Of a DNA stretch of 64,000 nt, positions 36,784 through 45,630 are shown one piece after another; positions within the stretch are counted from its first letter, which is position 1; each line of letters starts with the position of its first letter. The translations under genes and the position numbers were made by a program. The stretch spans positions 1,054,001 through 1,118,000 of the forward strand of contig OY365738.1 in assembly GCA_959347345.1 (NCBI GenBank), in the 5' to 3' direction. This DNA comes from an uncultured Amylibacter sp. (GTDB taxonomy: Bacteria; Pseudomonadota; Alphaproteobacteria; Rhodobacterales; Rhodobacteraceae). The notes beneath the pieces were generated by a model. That model did not search any database and was not told the origin of the DNA. It was given only the letters and a program-made list of their open reading frames with translations.

Positions 36784-38768
36784 TAAATATCGATTTCCGT
36801 CACAAACTGCGCGTTCTCTTGGATATACTGGAACCGATGTTCCGCCTTTTTGCCCATTAACCGCTCCACTAACCCCTCATCTTCGCCAGCCACACCACCA
36901 GTCGTAATCTGGATTAAACGGCGCGTATCGGGGTGCATCGTGGTTTCCTTCAAATCCTTCGCGTCCATCTCACCCAAGCCCTTAAACCGCGATATATCTA
37001 TCTTACCCTTGCCACCGATACCCACGTCCAGCAACCCGTCGCGCTCTGCCTCGTTCATACAATACGCCCGCGCCGCGCCCTGCGATAGGCGAAACAACGG
37101 CGGACAAGCCAAATATAAATGCCCACTATCCACCAACGGGCGCATTTGGGTAAAGAAAAACGTCATCAGCAAGGACGCAATATGCGCCCCATCAACATCC
37201 GCATCCGTCATAATAATGATTTTTTCATAGCGTAAATCATCCAAATCAAACCGCGTTCCCATTAAAACGCCCAACGCCTGACACAAATCCGAAATCTCAT
37301 TATTCGTCGTTAATTTATTCGCCGCCGCCCCCAATACATTCAGGATTTTACCCCGCAGAGGCAGCAACGCTTGGTTCTTCCGATTACGCGCCATTTTGGC
37401 AGAGCCCCCCGCCGAATCGCCCTCCACTATAAACAATTCCGTCCCCGCCTTGGCGTTGTCAGAGCAATCCACCAGCTTCCCCGGCAGTCGCAGTTTCTTT
37501 GTCGCGGTTTTCCGCGCCGTTTCCTTGTCATAGCGTTTTTGCAACCGTTCCTCTGCCCGCAGCACCATAAAGTTCAAAATCGCATCGGCAAACCGATTAT
37601 TCCCCGCCAGCCACGTGTCAAAATGGTCACGAATAGAGGTTTCCACCAGCCGAGTCGCCTCTACCGTAGCAAGGCGGTCTTTCGTTTGCCCAACGAATTT
37701 CGGATCACGGATAAAGCACGATACCAATGCACACCCGCCGCCCATCACGTCTTCACGGGTGATTTTCGCCGCTTTTTTATTATTGACGAACGCACCATAG
37801 GCTTTTAATCCCTTCAAAATCGCCGCCCAAAACCCGCTTTCATGCGTGCCGCCTTCACCCGTTGGCACGGTGTTGCAATAAGATTGGGTGAAACCATCCC
37901 GCGCGGGAGTCCAATTAATCGCCCACTCGACCGAGCCTATTTGCCCGTCATCAAACTTCTCAGCAAAATCAACCCGTCCAGCAAAGGCGATTTCGCTGTA
38001 ACAGGTCAGCCCGTCCAGCCGTTCCTCCAAATACGTGCGCAACCCGTTTGGGAAATGAAACCGAGCCTCCGCTGGTGTATCATCAACCAAACACGCCTGC
38101 GCCGCCTTCCAACGGATTTCCATGCCAGAGTACAAATACGCCTTTGATTTCGCCATTTCATACAGGCGTTTCGCCTTCATCTGCGTGGAATCGGTGAAAA
38201 TCTGCGGGTCGGGGTGGAAAGTCACCGCCGTGCCGCGCCGATTGTTAATGGGTCCCAGGTTTTGCAACGCGCCCAAGGGCTCTCCGCAAGAAAAATCCAT
38301 GGCGTAGAGGGTGCGGTTTCGTGCGACCTCCACCCGTAGATGGTCGGATAAGGCATTGACAACGGACGCGCCGACTCCGTGCAACCCGCCAGAGGTTTGA
38401 TAGGCATCGCCCGTGAATTTACCGCCCGCGTTCAGGGTGCAAAAGATGATTTCCAACGCGGATTTATCGGGGAATTTGGGGTGTGGGTCTATCGGGATGC
38501 CGCGCCCGTTATCACGCACGGTTAGGTGGAAATTATCGTGGAGCTCTATTTCAATCCAATCGGCGTGGCCTGCGATGGCTTCGTCCATGGAGTTGTCTAT
38601 GACCTCTGCCGCCATGTGGTGCAGGGCGCGTTCGTCCGTGCCTCCGATATACATGCCTGGGCGGAGGCGGACGTGCTCCATGTCCTCCAATACTTGGATG
38701 CTGGCCGCGTCGTAGGCCGCGCCTTTTTGTGGCGGGGAAGGTGGTGCGTCAAAGAGGTTATCGCCCAT
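36783..38768 (-). CDS. parE: DNA topoisomerase IV subunit B
   Basis: ATPase subunit of the decatenating type II topoisomerase. GHKL motifs are VIDNSMDEAIAG, VRDNGRGIPID and SGGLHGVGASVVNALS. The TOPRIM part shows FIVEGDSAGGSAKMARNR and IIIMTDADVDGAHI. LPGKLVDCS and the absence of a GyrB insertion favour ParE over GyrB. Length 661. ParC is not in the window. Upstream on the same strand is a possible tiny secreted-peptide gene. Confidence 0.94.
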   Translation of the reverse strand: MGDNLFDAPPSPPQKGAAYDAASIQVLEDMEHVRLRPGMYIGGTDERALHHMAAEVIDNSMDEAIAGHADWIEIELHDNFHLTVRDNGRGIPIDPHPKFPDKSALEIIFCTLNAGGKFTGDAYQTSGGLHGVGASVVNALSDHLRVEVARNRTLYAMDFSCGEPLGALQNLGPINNRRGTAVTFHPDPQIFTDSTQMKAKRLYEMAKSKAYLYSGMEIRWKAAQACLVDDTPAEARFHFPNGLRTYLEERLDGLTCYSEIAFAGRVDFAEKFDDGQIGSVEWAINWTPARDGFTQSYCNTVPTGEGGTHESGFWAAILKGLKAYGAFVNNKKAAKITREDVMGGGCALVSCFIRDPKFVGQTKDRLATVEATRLVETSIRDHFDTWLAGNNRFADAILNFMVLRAEERLQKRYDKETARKTATKKLRLPGKLVDCSDNAKAGTELFIVEGDSAGGSAKMARNRKNQALLPLRGKILNVLGAAANKLTTNNEISDLCQALGVLMGTRFDLDDLRYEKIIIMTDADVDGAHIASLLMTFFFTQMRPLVDSGHLYLACPPLFRLSQGAARAYCMNEAERDGLLDVGIGGKGKIDISRFKGLGEMDAKDLKETTMHPDTRRLIQITTGGVAGEDEGLVERLMGKKAEHRFQYIQENAQFVTEIDI

Positions 38769-38785
38769 GGGGAGTGCCTTTTTAA

Positions 38786-38820
38786 TAGTTATTAGTTATT
38801 AGTTGTTAGTTATTAGTTAT
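38786..38820. repeat. Heptamer array upstream of parE
   Basis: TTAGTTA/TTAGTTG units forming the left edge of the parE-degP gap. The inverse array is at 39046-39087. Confidence 0.9.
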
Positions 38821-38900
38821 TCTGGTATTCGCAGTCTGCTACATATATTGCCACGCATGAGCATGCAGAATAATGATAATAGTAAAGTGATTTTTTTCAT
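38817..38900 (-). CDS. Possible 27-residue signal-peptide-like small protein
   Basis: Reading frame MKKITLLLSLFCMLMRGNIC followed by SRLRIPE and a stop supplied by the neighbouring heptamer array. A Lys-Lys start and hydrophobic core resemble a secretion signal or the start of a small lipoprotein, but no proper lipobox is evident. AAGGGAAA precedes the ATG at 38900. Could be a truncated remnant cut short by the repeat. Evidence is limited. Confidence 0.3.
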   Translation of the reverse strand: MKKITLLLSLFCMLMRGNICSRLRIPE

Positions 38901-38949
38901 TTGAATTTCCCTTTTTACTTGGCGTTTATCATAAAATTATTTTTGATGC

Positions 38950-39087
38950 AAGTGTTAGTTATTAGCGAGTCTGCCCTTCGGGTCTTCGTCATCGCTTTGC
39001 GATACCGACCAGCGTGGTCTTTTGTGCGTAGCCCCCAATTCCTAACAACCAATAACTAATAACTAACAACTAATAACTCACAACTAA
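38950..39087 (+). repeat. Short dispersed-element fragment and inverse heptamer array
   Basis: GCCCTTCGGGTCTTCG, hairpin ATCGC-TTT-GCGAT, GACCAGCGTGGTC and CTTTTGTGCGTAGCCCCC are followed directly by CAACTAA/TAACTAA units (39046-39087). The latter half of the usual element is absent. Confidence 0.85.
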
Positions 39088-39207
39088 ATCACATGGTTTT
39101 GAAAAACCGTGCGTATTTTCCCCTTGATTTTCTCTCATAAAAAAGCGAAACACAGGGAGTTCGTTAAAAACAAACACACACATATCAAATTTGAAAGGAT
39201 ATACATT

Positions 39208-40644
39208 ATGACCGCATTTACGCACCCCAATAAACACCTTATCGCAGGGCTCATCGCACTAGTACTCAGCTTTACGACCACCACAGCCCTTGCGCACCCT
39301 GATAGCTTTGCCGATTTGGCCGAATCCATATCGCCCGTGGTCGTTAATATCACCACCACCCAAACCGTCACCCGTGGTGCTAACCGCCCGAATTTCCCCG
39401 ATTTCCCAGAAGGCTCGCCCTTCAGCGACCTTTTCCGCGATTTCTTTAACCAGCAAAATAACGGACAGCAATATGAACGCAAAATCCCATCGCTTGGGTC
39501 TGGTTTCGTAGTCTCTGCCGATGGCTATATCATCACAAACAACCACGTTATTAACGAGGCGGATGAAATAGTCGTGGAATTCTTTGACGGTGAAAAACGC
39601 GATGCCAAACTGATTGGCCGCGACCGTAACACCGATATTGCCCTGCTGAAGGTAGAGGCGGACTCGCCCCTGCCTTTCGCCCAATTCGGCGATAGTGATG
39701 AGTCCCGCGTCGGCGATTGGGTGGTAGCCATCGGCAACCCTTTGGGGCAAGGTTTCACCGTGACGACTGGGATTATCTCCGCGCGAAATCGTTCATTACA
39801 AGGCGGATATGATGATTTTATCCAAACCGATGCGGCCATCAATCGTGGCAATTCGGGCGGTCCTTTGTTTAATCTGAACGGCGAAGTTATCGGCGTGAAT
39901 ACCGCTATTTTATCACCGAACGGCGGGTCGGTTGGGCTTGGGTTTTCAATGGCCTCTAACGTTGTGAAAAAGGTCAGAGACCAGTTGCAGGAATTCGGTG
40001 AGACTCGCCGTGGTTGGCTGGGTGTGCAGATACAGGATTTGGATGAGGAATTGGCAGAGGCCTTGGGGCTGGAATCCACCGACGGAGCATTGATTAGCGG
40101 CCTTCTGGAAGGCCCCGCCAGCATCGCGGGTATTCAGACAGGCGATGTTATCCTTGCTTTTGACGGTACAGACGTGGAAGACACGCGCCAGTTAATTCGC
40201 TTGGTTGGCAATTCGCCCGTGGATGCGACCGTGCGAGTTTTGATTTATCGCGGTGGGCAAACCCAGACGATAAAGGTGACTTTAACACGGCGAGAGGATT
40301 TTGAACGTGCGTCACGGGCGGAGTCCGAAGAGCCGAAAGAACTCCGCGAGGATACTATTCTGGGCATGCGATTGACTGTTATTGACGACCAGCTGCGCAA
40401 TGATTTGCAACTGGACGATGAAGCCCAGGGGCTCGTCATTTTGGATATATCGGGCACAAGCGAGGCCTTTGAAAAGGGCGTTCAGCGCGGCGATATTATC
40501 GTTATGATTTCGGATACTGCCGTTAAAACTATCGACGATATGACGGGTGCGATTGACGCTATAAAGGAGACGGGGCGAGCCTCTGCCGTGGTTTTATTTC
40601 AGCGGGGCAGCGATTCCCGCTATGTCGGGCTGTCTTTGGAATAG
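39208..40644 (+). CDS. DegP/HtrA-type periplasmic serine protease
   Basis: Envelope quality-control protease. The signal peptide ends at about residue 29 (TTTTALA-HPDS). Catalytic triad: His in ITNNHVINEA, Asp in DRNTDIALLKV, Ser in AAINRGNSGGPLFN. Two PDZ domains follow (about 290-370 and 390-478). From ATG 39208, with GAAAGGAT upstream, the product is 478 residues. A frame reaching back to 39109 is rejected because it would place a charged stretch before the signal peptide. It may be DegP, DegQ or MucD-like. Confidence 0.93.
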   Translation: MTAFTHPNKHLIAGLIALVLSFTTTTALAHPDSFADLAESISPVVVNITTTQTVTRGANRPNFPDFPEGSPFSDLFRDFFNQQNNGQQYERKIPSLGSGFVVSADGYIITNNHVINEADEIVVEFFDGEKRDAKLIGRDRNTDIALLKVEADSPLPFAQFGDSDESRVGDWVVAIGNPLGQGFTVTTGIISARNRSLQGGYDDFIQTDAAINRGNSGGPLFNLNGEVIGVNTAILSPNGGSVGLGFSMASNVVKKVRDQLQEFGETRRGWLGVQIQDLDEELAEALGLESTDGALISGLLEGPASIAGIQTGDVILAFDGTDVEDTRQLIRLVGNSPVDATVRVLIYRGGQTQTIKVTLTRREDFERASRAESEEPKELREDTILGMRLTVIDDQLRNDLQLDDEAQGLVILDISGTSEAFEKGVQRGDIIVMISDTAVKTIDDMTGAIDAIKETGRASAVVLFQRGSDSRYVGLSLE

Positions 40645-40755
40645 TTTTTGTGGGTTTTTATGCGGGTTTTTATGTGTTCTGGCTCTGGTAATCGCGGGGT
40701 GTTTCGGCTATAACCGTGTCATCAAATTGATGAAAACACTTGAAAACACTGTTAA

Positions 40756-41088
<333 letters not shown>

Positions 41089-41091
<3 letters not shown>

Positions 41092-41153
41092 TTGTTAGTT
41101 GTTAGTTGTTAGTTGTTAGTTGTTAGTTATTAGTTATTAGTGATTAGTGATTA
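41089..41153. repeat. Heptamer array TTAGTTG/TTAGTGA
   Basis: Begins at the ferredoxin stop and ends about ten bases before the small unknown gene at 41165. Confidence 0.92.
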
Positions 41154-41164
41154 GTGGGGTAAGA

Positions 41165-41347
41165 ATGTCGCAAGAATCTTTAAAAGATAAAGTTATTGGT
41201 AAGTTACAAAAAGAATATATCGGTATAGAAAAAAGAACCGATATTACGGATGATGAATGTATAGCAAAATTCTATCCTATCGCTTACGATGAATGCATGA
41301 AAGACTTTAAAGATTTTACCCATACACAAGGCTTGAGCTGGGAATAA
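41165..41347 (+). CDS. Hypothetical 60-residue acidic protein
   Basis: Starts at ATG 41165 behind GGGGTAAGA. The sequence (MSQESLKDKVIGKLQKEYIG, then DITDDECIAKFYPIAYDECM) is soluble and mixed-charge. I do not recognise it. It ends four bases before the next unknown gene and shares its AT-rich composition, so the two form a cassette bounded by repeats. An antitoxin-like or accessory role is only a guess. Confidence 0.6.
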   Translation: MSQESLKDKVIGKLQKEYIGIEKRTDITDDECIAKFYPIAYDECMKDFKDFTHTQGLSWE

Positions 41348-41351
41348 AAAA

Positions 41352-42062
41352 ATGAGAAGAACTGAATTTAAACAATGGATGCGAAATCTTGGATTAGCCG
41401 AAAGCGATGTTTTAACTTACGCTGTCAACGCTACGCACATTGAAGGAGTGGAGGAGATTGATCTTGATAAAGAGTTCAAGAAAGATGCACTGGCAGACTT
41501 TTTGGAAAGATACAAAGAACCCGAAAGCTCCAGTCGCGATGGGGTTGACCGCAACTATAACCGCAACTATAAAATAAAAACCAAATACATTTCAGTAGAA
41601 GAATATAGAGACGCATTAAATCAATATCGTAAGTTTTGTTTAAGTGAGTGGGATGGATTCACCGATGAAGTAAAACACATAAACGCAACTTCTGAATTGA
41701 AGCGACAATTACATGAATTTATCAGGGCGCATATTAGTAGTTCAAAAACCGAATTTACAATTATTGATGATGGTGTTGAAGAAAGGGTAAAATCTGGTTT
41801 CATTGATATTTTGGCGCAAGATAAAGATGAAGATTATTTCATTTTTAAGTTGGTAATTGGCACAGCTCAAGAAAGCGATGTAACTCAAATACTCAGCCAA
41901 ATGGGCGAATTATCCGATAAATATGGTAACGCAGATATGTACGGAGTTATACTCGCCCCAGATTTTGACTCGCGTGTAGAAAGTGCCGCCCATGCTATAC
42001 CAAACTTATATTTGAAATATTACACAAATAGTTTTACAATTCCAAATGAAAAAATAATTTAA
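41352..42062 (+). CDS. Hypothetical protein with degenerate PD-(D/E)xK-like C-terminal domain
   Basis: 236 residues. The N-terminal part (KQWMRNLGLAES...YAVNATHIEG) is unfamiliar. The C-terminal half, SGFIDILAQDKDEDYFIFKL then VIGTAQESDVTQILSQMGEL, follows the layout of NucS-like nuclease domains (usually D-LA-D...ELK-G-A...Q). However, the position of the catalytic Glu-Leu-Lys reads Lys-Leu-Val. If the match is right, the domain has probably lost cleavage and kept binding. AT-rich; flanked by heptamer arrays. Confidence 0.65.
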   Translation: MRRTEFKQWMRNLGLAESDVLTYAVNATHIEGVEEIDLDKEFKKDALADFLERYKEPESSSRDGVDRNYNRNYKIKTKYISVEEYRDALNQYRKFCLSEWDGFTDEVKHINATSELKRQLHEFIRAHISSSKTEFTIIDDGVEERVKSGFIDILAQDKDEDYFIFKLVIGTAQESDVTQILSQMGELSDKYGNADMYGVILAPDFDSRVESAAHAIPNLYLKYYTNSFTIPNEKII

Positions 42063-42078
42063 TCGTTAATCGTTAATT
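42061..42078. repeat. TTAATCG heptamer remnant
   Basis: AATCGTTAATCGTTAATTTA starts at the stop of the preceding gene and leads into the dispersed element. Confidence 0.85.
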
Positions 42079-42380
42079 TAGCCCTTGCGGGTCTTCGTCA
42101 TTGCTACGCAATACCGACCAGCGTGGTCTTTTGTGCGTAGCCCCCACTTCGTGGGAGCATGCCAAAAGCCCTTTGGTTTCAAGACGATAGGGATTGTCAT
42201 AAATTTACTATTTGGAATAACAAGACGTTAGATTGGATTATTTGCAAAGAATACTTGGGAATTGGTGATGGGTTTGCTCTAAATTTGTTTAGGCTGTGCC
42301 TAGACGCTCGGACAGGCTGGGGTGGGCGGGTGGGCGACATTTCGAAGAAATGGCACAACAAAAAACCTCTGCTCTTAACC
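42079..42380 (+). repeat. Dispersed mosaic element, plus copy before purD
   Basis: Hairpin ATTGC-TAC-GCAAT, GACCAGCGTGGTC, CTTTTGTGCGTAGCCC with stem CCAC-TTC-GTGG, GAATACTTGGGAATTGG, CTAAATTTGTTTAG and CCTAGACGCTCGG. The GTCCAGCTCTCCGC part is deleted and replaced by GGCGACATTTCGAAGAAATGG. Confidence 0.88.
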
Positions 42381-42385
42381 TCTAA

Positions 42386-42458
42386 TAACCAATCATTCAC
42401 AATTCACAATTCATAATTCACAATTAAAACCCCACTAATCACTAACCACTAATCACTA
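42386..42458. repeat. AATTCAY and CACTAAT heptamer arrays at purD 3' end
   Basis: Mixed seven-base units run into the TAG stop of the minus-strand purD. Confidence 0.88.
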
Positions 42459-43703
42459 AATGTCCCTGCGATAAAACCCACCATCCCAATCCACCTGCTC
42501 AATCGCGCCATAAGCCCGCGCCCGTGCCTCCGCCAAATCCGCGCCAACCGCCGTAACGCCTAAAACCCGACCGCCAGCCGACCGCAGAACCCCATCCTCC
42601 AACCGCGTGCCAGCGTGGAAAATCTGCAAATCCCCCCCCTCAAAAACTCGCGAAATCCCCTTAATTTCATCACCAACGGCATAGTCCCCAGGATACCCCG
42701 CCGCCGCATAAACCACGCACAACGCCGCGCCCGCAGCCCAATCCAAACGCACCGAACCCAGCCGCCCAACGGCGCAAGCATACAGCGCGTCCAGCACTTG
42801 CCCGCCCAACCGCATCATTAAAACTTGGCATTCTGGGTCGCCGAACCGCACGTTATATTCCACCAAACGGGCGCGCCCATCGGCTATCATCAAACCCGCG
42901 TACAGCACCCCGTGATAGGGGGTGCCTCGGCGATTCATCTCTGCCAAAGTGGGGTGAATAATCTCATCCATAGCCTGCTGCAAAACCTCAGGCGACAAAA
43001 CGGGGGCGGGCGAATACGCCCCCATACCACCCGTATTCGGCCCCTTATCCCCATCATAGGCACGTTTGTGGTCTTGGGCAGAGCCAAAGGGCAACGCCGT
43101 TTCCCCATCGCATAAAACGAAAAGACTCGCCTCTTCCCCCGCCATAAATTCTTCAATCAGCACGCACGCTTTGCCCCCAGCGTTTTTATCGGCAAAAATA
43201 GCGTCCAGAGCCGCCAGTGCTTGTTCCATAGTTTCCGCCACGACCACGCCTTTACCCGCCGCCAACCCGTCGTCTTTTATCACTATCGGTGCGCCGTGGC
43301 TTTGCAAATATGCCCGTGCGGGGGCGAGGTCATTGAAACTCGCGCTCTTCGCGGTGGGTGCATTAACGGCGGTGCAGATTTGTTTTGTGAAAGCCTTTGA
43401 ACCCTCCAGCATAGCCGCCTGCGCACTGGGGCCAAACACCGTGATTCCCGCGTTTGACAACGCATCCGCCAACCCCGCGACCAGTGGAGCCTCTGGCCCT
43501 ATGATAACGAAATCAATCTGTTTTGCAGTGCAGAATTGGATTATGTCGCTGTGGTTTGCAGGGTTTATCGCAACGCACTCGGCAATTTGCGCTATGCCAG
43601 CGTTGCCCATCGCGCAATATAAGTTTGTGCAGTTAGGGCTTTGGCGTACCGCCCAAGCTATCGCGTGTTCGCGTCCGCCGTTGCCAATAATGAGAATATT
43701 CAT
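42456..43703 (-). CDS. purD: Phosphoribosylamine-glycine ligase
   Basis: ATP-grasp enzyme of the second purine step. Typical segments are IIGNGGREHAIAW, FVIIGPEAPLVAG, GSKAFTKQIC, PIVIKDDGLAAGKGVVVA, GPNTGGMGAYSPAPV and VEYNVRFGDPECQVL. Length 415 is normal. Both ends touch repeats: the stop TAG belongs to a heptamer unit, and the start codon sits in a GTGAATT array with no Shine-Dalgarno sequence. It follows fabG on the same strand after a 16-base gap. Confidence 0.96.
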   Translation of the reverse strand: MNILIIGNGGREHAIAWAVRQSPNCTNLYCAMGNAGIAQIAECVAINPANHSDIIQFCTAKQIDFVIIGPEAPLVAGLADALSNAGITVFGPSAQAAMLEGSKAFTKQICTAVNAPTAKSASFNDLAPARAYLQSHGAPIVIKDDGLAAGKGVVVAETMEQALAALDAIFADKNAGGKACVLIEEFMAGEEASLFVLCDGETALPFGSAQDHKRAYDGDKGPNTGGMGAYSPAPVLSPEVLQQAMDEIIHPTLAEMNRRGTPYHGVLYAGLMIADGRARLVEYNVRFGDPECQVLMMRLGGQVLDALYACAVGRLGSVRLDWAAGAALCVVYAAAGYPGDYAVGDEIKGISRVFEGGDLQIFHAGTRLEDGVLRSAGGRVLGVTAVGADLAEARARAYGAIEQVDWDGGFYRRDI

Positions 43704-43719
43704 AATTCACAATTCACAA

Positions 43720-44457
43720 CTAAACCATCGCCATCCCGCCATTGACATGCAGGGTTTGTCCGGTCACATAGGCTGCCTCTTCTGACGCAAGATAAACCAC
43801 GGCCGCCGCGATTTCATCCGCTCCACCCATCCGCGATTGGGGGATATTCGCCAAAATAGCCTCCTTCACCTTGTCCGCCAAATCCGCCGTCATAGCCGTT
43901 TCAATAAACCCAGGGGCTACGCAATTCGCGGTAATCCCACGGCTTGCCACCTCTTGCGCATAGGACTTTGTCATGCCAATCAGCCCCGCTTTGGACGCGG
44001 CATAATTCACCTGCCCCGCGTTGCCCGTCACGCCGACTATGGACGTTATATTAATCACCCGCCCCCAACGCGCCTTCATCATCGCCCGCAGAGTTCCCCG
44101 CATCAGCCGCATGGTAGAGGTCAGATTGACATCAATCACATCGCCCCATTCCTCATCCGTCATCCGCATGAACAGATTATCACGGGTTAGCCCTGCGTTA
44201 TTCACCAAAATATCCAGCGAGCCAAGTGCGGTCGTCGCCGCTTCAGGCAAGGCCGCAACAGCCTCCGCATCGCCCAAATCGCAGGGGCATACAAACGCGC
44301 CTTTGCCCAGCTCCGCCGCCAATTCGTTCAACGGCTCCACCCGCCGACCCGATAGGGCAACCTGTGCGCCTTGCTTATGCAACGCTCGTGCAATAGCCGC
44401 GCCTATACCGCCAGATGCGCCCGTTACCAGCGCGTTTTTGTGGGTTAAATCAAACAT
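43720..44457 (-). CDS. fabG: 3-oxoacyl-ACP reductase
   Basis: NADPH-dependent reductase of fatty acid synthesis. SDR motifs: TGASGGIGAAIAR (residues 13-25), NNAGLTRDN, catalytic Ser in NITSIVGVTGN, YAASKAG (Tyr-xxx-Lys), and PGFIETAMT. 245 residues. Four bases separate it from the fabD stop, an operon. The acyl carrier protein gene, often next in line, lies at 54074 instead. Confidence 0.96.
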   Translation of the reverse strand: MFDLTHKNALVTGASGGIGAAIARALHKQGAQVALSGRRVEPLNELAAELGKGAFVCPCDLGDAEAVAALPEAATTALGSLDILVNNAGLTRDNLFMRMTDEEWGDVIDVNLTSTMRLMRGTLRAMMKARWGRVINITSIVGVTGNAGQVNYAASKAGLIGMTKSYAQEVASRGITANCVAPGFIETAMTADLADKVKEAILANIPQSRMGGADEIAAAVVYLASEEAAYVTGQTLHVNGGMAMV

Positions 44458-44461
44458 AGTT

Positions 44462-45388
44462 TTATCCTTCCTTGTGGGTTGTTATATCTTGTGGCGTGCC
44501 TATCGCCGTGCAAGTTGCGTCTTTATTAACGCGTCTTATCATACCGCTTAACGCCTTGCCCGCGCCGATTTCATAGTAATCGGTGACTCCTTGTTTGGTC
44601 ATCCACCCGATGGAGTCTCGCCAACGGACAGAGCCTGTGATTTGCTCTATCAATCGGGTTTTAATTTCATCAGGGGCGGTAATTGCCGTGGCGGTGACGT
44701 TACAGACGAGCGGCATTTTCGGTGTGGTAATGGTTATATCCGCCAGAGCCTCTGCCATTTTCTCCGCCGCGGGTTGCATTAATGCACAATGGAACGGCGC
44801 GGATACGGGTAAGATTAACGCGCGTTTCGCCCCCGCTTGTTTGGCCAAATCAACGGCGCGTTCAACGGCGGATTTGTGACCAGAGACAACGACTTGGGAC
44901 GGGTCGTTATCGTTGGCGGCGGTGCAAATTTCGCCCTGTGCGGCCTGTTCGGCTATGGTTTGAACCGTGGCAAAATCCAGCCCCAATATGGCGGCCATCG
45001 CGCCTATCCCCACGGGGACAGCCTCCTGCATAGCCGTTCCACGAAGGCGTAATAACCGCGCGGTGTCCGTGAGCGATAACGCACCCGCGGCGCACAGGGC
45101 GGAGTATTCGCCCAAAGAATGCCCCGCAACAAAGGCGGGGTTTGGCGCGATATTCTCGGATTCCATCGCACGGAGGGCGGCGATACTGGTTGCCATCAGC
45201 GCGGGTTGCGCGTTTTCGGTGAGCGTAAGGGTTTGCTGGTCGCCCGCCCATATAAGGGCCGATAGCGGTTGGGCGAGGGCTTCGTCCACCTCTTCAAACA
45301 CGGCGGCGGCGGCGGGATAGGCGTTTGCCAGCTCCTGCCCCATTCCGATTGATTGCGCCCCTTGACCGGGGAAAACATAGGCATGCAT
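44462..45388 (-). CDS. fabD: Malonyl-CoA:ACP transacylase
   Basis: Loads malonyl groups onto ACP. MHAYVFPGQGAQSIGMG at the start, catalytic Ser in FVAGHSLGEYSALCAAGALS, and catalytic His in APFHCALMQPA. From ATG 45388 the product is 308 residues. A longer frame opening with TTG at 45445 is not supported by family length. First gene of the fabD-fabG-purD run. Confidence 0.95.
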   Translation of the reverse strand: MHAYVFPGQGAQSIGMGQELANAYPAAAAVFEEVDEALAQPLSALIWAGDQQTLTLTENAQPALMATSIAALRAMESENIAPNPAFVAGHSLGEYSALCAAGALSLTDTARLLRLRGTAMQEAVPVGIGAMAAILGLDFATVQTIAEQAAQGEICTAANDNDPSQVVVSGHKSAVERAVDLAKQAGAKRALILPVSAPFHCALMQPAAEKMAEALADITITTPKMPLVCNVTATAITAPDEIKTRLIEQITGSVRWRDSIGWMTKQGVTDYYEIGAGKALSGMIRRVNKDATCTAIGTPQDITTHKEG

Positions 45389-45449
45389 GGGTGTGTCCAA
45401 TTCTGTTTTTAAGTGGGTGTTAGCAGGTTTTTGGTTGGGAGGCAAGGGG

Positions 45450-45547
45450 GGTTAGTGATTAGTGATTAGTTATTAGTGATTAGTGATTAGTTATTAGTTT
45501 TTAGTTTTTAGTTTTTAGTGATGAATACCCGAAGGGCTATTCACAAT
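45450..45547. repeat. Heptamer array ATTAGTG/TTAGTTA and element scrap upstream of fabD
   Basis: Degenerate seven-base units to about 45522, followed by a remnant ATACCCGAAGGGCTATTCACAA. The rest of the gap to 45630 holds a promoter for the next gene. Confidence 0.85.
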
Positions 45548-45569
45548 CCATAACTAATCATTAATAACA

Positions 45570-45598
45570 TTGACAATCTCAAAAAAATCAGTGATAAC
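45570..45598 (+). promoter_or_regulatory. Probable promoter of the GST gene
   Basis: TTGACA at 45570-45575, 17-base spacer, GATAAC at 45593-45598. The bases CATTGACAA-N3-CAAAAAAATC resemble the upstream regions of lipA and queA. Confidence 0.5.
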
Positions 45599-45630
45599 GA
45601 ATAATTAACATTTAGAAAGGAACGCACCTT

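Noticed and set aside
39109..39207. N-terminal extension of the DegP-type protease
   Set aside because: It would put a basic segment before the signal peptide. ATG 39208 has a proper ribosome binding site and begins a normal signal sequence.
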